Source: Furfurilactobacillus milii
Lineage (GTDB): Bacteria > Bacillota > Bacilli > Lactobacillales > Lactobacillaceae
NCBI RefSeq assembly: GCF_009863985.1
Contig: NZ_WEZT01000005.1
Span: 452,995 to 504,596 of the forward strand
Direction: 5' to 3'
Length of the DNA: 51,602 bases
Below the pieces are notes generated by a model. It was given only the letters and a program-made list of their open reading frames with translations, was not told where the DNA came from and made no database searches. A program made the position numbers and the translations under genes. Below are positions 49,869 to 51,602 of the stretch, piece by piece; the stretch's first letter is position 1; the number at the start of each line of letters is the position of its first letter.

Positions 49869-51116
49869 TTATTCTCGACCGGTGACTTTCTTCAACCATT
49901 CGTATAGTCGATATTGGAACGGTTTTACCGGTTTGGTAAACGCACCCAGCATCTCCTGTGTCACACCAGTAAATGACTGTTTGAACCCAAGCACACCATC
50001 GGATCCATCAAACATGCCAGACACACCGTAGAAATTATATAAAGGTACATGATTTTCAATTGCAACATGAATCATATGATTCTGGACCATGTAAGGCGCG
50101 TAGAAGTTCTTAAATTCTTCATTCGTGAAACTGAACATGTAGGCAATTTCCTGCGGCTGGATAAAGAACATTCCCCCAGACAGAATGGTCGACTGACCAT
50201 CCTCACGTTTAAAGCCTTCAGCCTCTTTAATCCGCTTTTCATGCTGACTAATTTGGTCACTCAATTCACGCCGCTGGCTCTTGATATGCTTGTTATTTGG
50301 CTTGTCCTTTAATTTAGCATCCAAGCCGTCAACCCGTTCTTGTAACTTGTCGGCTTGTTTCTGCTGATTAGCAATATACGTGTCGAAGTTCAATTCAGCC
50401 ACGATAAACTGAACTTTGTCGCCATATGCTTTATAGGTCGCCTGATAATAGTCCAATGTTTTATCGTTAAAGTTCAACCGTTCTGCCGTAGCCTCGGTAT
50501 ATTTTTTAAATTGTGGCAGCTCATCATAATTCAACTGACGCAATTTAATGCCAAATTGTTTCGTTTTCTTCAACGCATACTGGGCATCTTTTTGATAACT
50601 TGCCACCACATTATCCGCCGTAATCCCACTCATCTTTTTAACAAACTGATAACCCAGTTCGATCGTGGAATAACCGGGTTTAACGGCTGAGTGACTAAAG
50701 CCAGCCGCCGTTAAGTTTGCAATGGCATCCTTATTAGGTGTAGCAATAACCTTGCCATCATCATCAAATTCACGACTGATCACGTTTGGCAACCAACGCA
50801 ATACCAAACCATGGTGTTGCTTGGCATAACTGACCATCCCGTCTGTCATTACTTTAACCAGCTCTGCGTTGCCATAATCCATCATTGGCCCGCCGTTGAC
50901 TTCAAACAAATAACCCATCCGTAATTTTTCAGACGTCAATAAGGCTGCCGCAATCACCTGCCCGTGTTCGTTGGTTACCCCAACATATGCCGCGTCGACA
51001 TTGCGCCGACTCAGCACTTCTTTTTGTTCTGGCGTTTGCGTATAACTGCCTTGTGGATGCTGTTGTTCAAAAGCGTAATAAGAGTCCCGATCTAATTCTT
51101 TAAAGTTCATAATCAA
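49869..51116 (-). CDS. FemX/MurM-like peptidoglycan branching aminoacyltransferase
   Basis: A 415-residue FemABX-family enzyme that moves an amino acid from aminoacyl-tRNA to the lysine of the peptidoglycan precursor. Two GNAT-like halves (about 1-160 and 165-400) are interrupted by a coiled-coil arm (about 250-300: QQKQADKLQERVDGLDAKL, RRELSDQISQHEKRI), as in FemX. FYGVSGMFDGSDGVLGFKQSF at the C-terminal side is a family signature. TTG 51116 has GAGG at 8 bases; ATG 51110 gives the usual MNFKELD start but with 14 bases spacing. It fits a lysine-type wall with interpeptide branches. Confidence 0.9.
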   Translation of the reverse strand: MIMNFKELDRDSYYAFEQQHPQGSYTQTPEQKEVLSRRNVDAAYVGVTNEHGQVIAAALLTSEKLRMGYLFEVNGGPMMDYGNAELVKVMTDGMVSYAKQHHGLVLRWLPNVISREFDDDGKVIATPNKDAIANLTAAGFSHSAVKPGYSTIELGYQFVKKMSGITADNVVASYQKDAQYALKKTKQFGIKLRQLNYDELPQFKKYTEATAERLNFNDKTLDYYQATYKAYGDKVQFIVAELNFDTYIANQQKQADKLQERVDGLDAKLKDKPNNKHIKSQRRELSDQISQHEKRIKEAEGFKREDGQSTILSGGMFFIQPQEIAYMFSFTNEEFKNFYAPYMVQNHMIHVAIENHVPLYNFYGVSGMFDGSDGVLGFKQSFTGVTQEMLGAFTKPVKPFQYRLYEWLKKVTGRE

Positions 51117-51504
51117 AATAGAATCCTCGCTTTAAAAAGTATTTAGTAATTGCATTTACCCTCTATACTAGATGGTAATGTTTTCAGAGCCATAAAAACA
51201 AGAGATTATAGCAACTTATTTTGATTTTTATCACTTTTATTCAAAATTATTCAAACCAATTATTTAGTAGCACTCGATTAAATGCCGCAATACCAATCGA
51301 TTAAGAATACACAAACGGCCTGAGTTCGAATACAATTAGATACTCGGAACCAGACCGTTTTAATTAAATTATCATGAAATTATTTATATACTGCTCCTGA
51401 GCATGTTATAGACCAGCAGTATATTTCCTTCAATATGTTTGTTATGAGCAGTTCAAAACTTTTTTCAAAAAAGCACTGCCATAAACTTTTTCCTAATTTC
51501 AAAT
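51117..51504. other. Intergenic stretch with two unexplained hairpins
   Basis: It has no open frame of note. AAACGGCCTGAGTTC (51313-) pairs with GGAACCAGACCGTTT (to 51360). A perfect 10-bp stem ATATACTGCT/AGCAGTATAT spans 51386-51424. Neither has a proper T run and no gene ends here, so they are not obvious terminators. Confidence 0.4.
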
Positions 51505-51602
51505 GGCAAATTCTATAATTAATTCGAACAAAAAACTCAAAGTGATTGCTTACAATGGTAGTGGTCGAATACTAACATTGTGAGGAGAATTACTTTGAGC
51601 TT
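51505..51602 (+). mobile_element. IS30-like element, left end (partial, runs off the window)
   Basis: It starts with the GGCAAATTCTATAATTAA terminal repeat, the same as at 42988, and has the same leader plan (AAAGTGATTGCTTACAATGGTAGT). It reaches a ribosome site GAGGAG and a TTG start at 51595 (TTG AGC), where the window ends. It differs from the other two copies at several positions, so it is a related but distinct IS30 member. Confidence 0.8.
51595..51602 (+). CDS. IS30-like transposase, first codons only
   Basis: TTG AGC and two further bases follow GAGGAG. The position matches the TTG start of the transposase remnant at 43089. The rest lies outside the window. Confidence 0.55.

Noticed and set aside
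1-51602. A composite transposon bounded by the two IS30 ends
   Set aside because: The content is mainly core genes (leuS, metK, fol operon, tRNA) and the two IS ends differ in sequence; a contig edge effect is simpler.

Overview
The window looks like chromosomal DNA of a lactic acid bacterium of the family Lactobacillaceae. The GC content is moderate and genes are dense, with strong Shine-Dalgarno sites. A tRNA-Leu gene lacks an encoded CCA end. The gene content is typical of the family: pepV, deoxynucleoside kinase, MurM/FemX-like protein, a SAM-III (SMK) leader on metK, a leucine T-box on leuS and IS30-type elements. I cannot fix the genus. Both window ends lie inside the terminal ~100 bp of IS30-like elements that read outwards, and a third, internally deleted copy lies at 42988-43319. 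This suggests an assembly contig bounded by repeated IS copies.

Layout. 1-4.5 kb: IS30 end, a DUF2187-type protein, a MATE exporter, a DUF1516 protein and a MurE-type ligase. 4.5-9.1 kb: a minus-strand folate operon in transcription order folB-folK-folE-folC-(RdgB/HAM1 pyrophosphatase)-folP. 9.1-10.5 kb: a gene-free stretch packed with RNA-like structure. It holds two terminator-ended transcripts that start with the same motif, separated by two tandem stem-loops that keep their pairing while changing sequence. 10.5-16.6 kb: a small membrane protein with a CPBP protease, a PadR-controlled envelope-stress type operon (HAAS/DUF1700, DUF4097, PspC), a potassium channel, tRNA-Leu(CAG), and a secreted CAP-domain protein with 20-residue cell-wall-binding repeats that is broken by a frameshift. 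16.6-26 kb: mostly housekeeping genes (HAD phosphatase, 2-hydroxyacid dehydrogenase with a cre site, MscL, deoxynucleoside kinase, PepV, NAD(P)HX dehydratase, RsuA-type pseudouridine synthase, and a MurJ/YtgP flippase with a long disordered N-terminus). 26-38.5 kb: leuS, PAP2 phosphatase, MarR with a DHA2 drug exporter, metK, a membrane protein, UvrA2 with Tag, and a 57-residue membrane protein behind a structured leader. 38.6-40.4 kb: a cell-wall operon (L,D-transpeptidase, small membrane protein, D,D-carboxypeptidase).

40.5-48.5 kb is the most coherent system. Two adjacent UbiA prenyltransferases stand divergent from a type-II NADH dehydrogenase with a C-terminal membrane domain. These are followed by an operon of eetA-like, eetB-like, polyprenyl diphosphate synthase (dmkB-like) and EcfT (fmnA-like) genes. 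This is the gene set of the flavin-based extracellular electron transfer (EET) locus described in Listeria and Lactiplantibacillus. NADH would be oxidised by Ndh2 into a demethylmenaquinone pool made by DmkA/DmkB, and electrons passed outwards via EetA/EetB and flavin. The flavoprotein genes pplA and fmnB are absent from the locus. At the place where extra genes could sit, between ndh2 and eetA, there is instead a 162-bp structured repeat. A second copy lies at 34584-34748 with compensatory changes in the closing stem. One of the two UbiA paralogues has lost the aspartates of both catalytic motifs.

48.6-51.1 kb: a second secreted repeat protein sharing its C-terminal cap with the broken one, and a FemX/MurM-like peptidoglycan branching enzyme. 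All functional calls come from reading the sequence and from family knowledge; no database searches were run.
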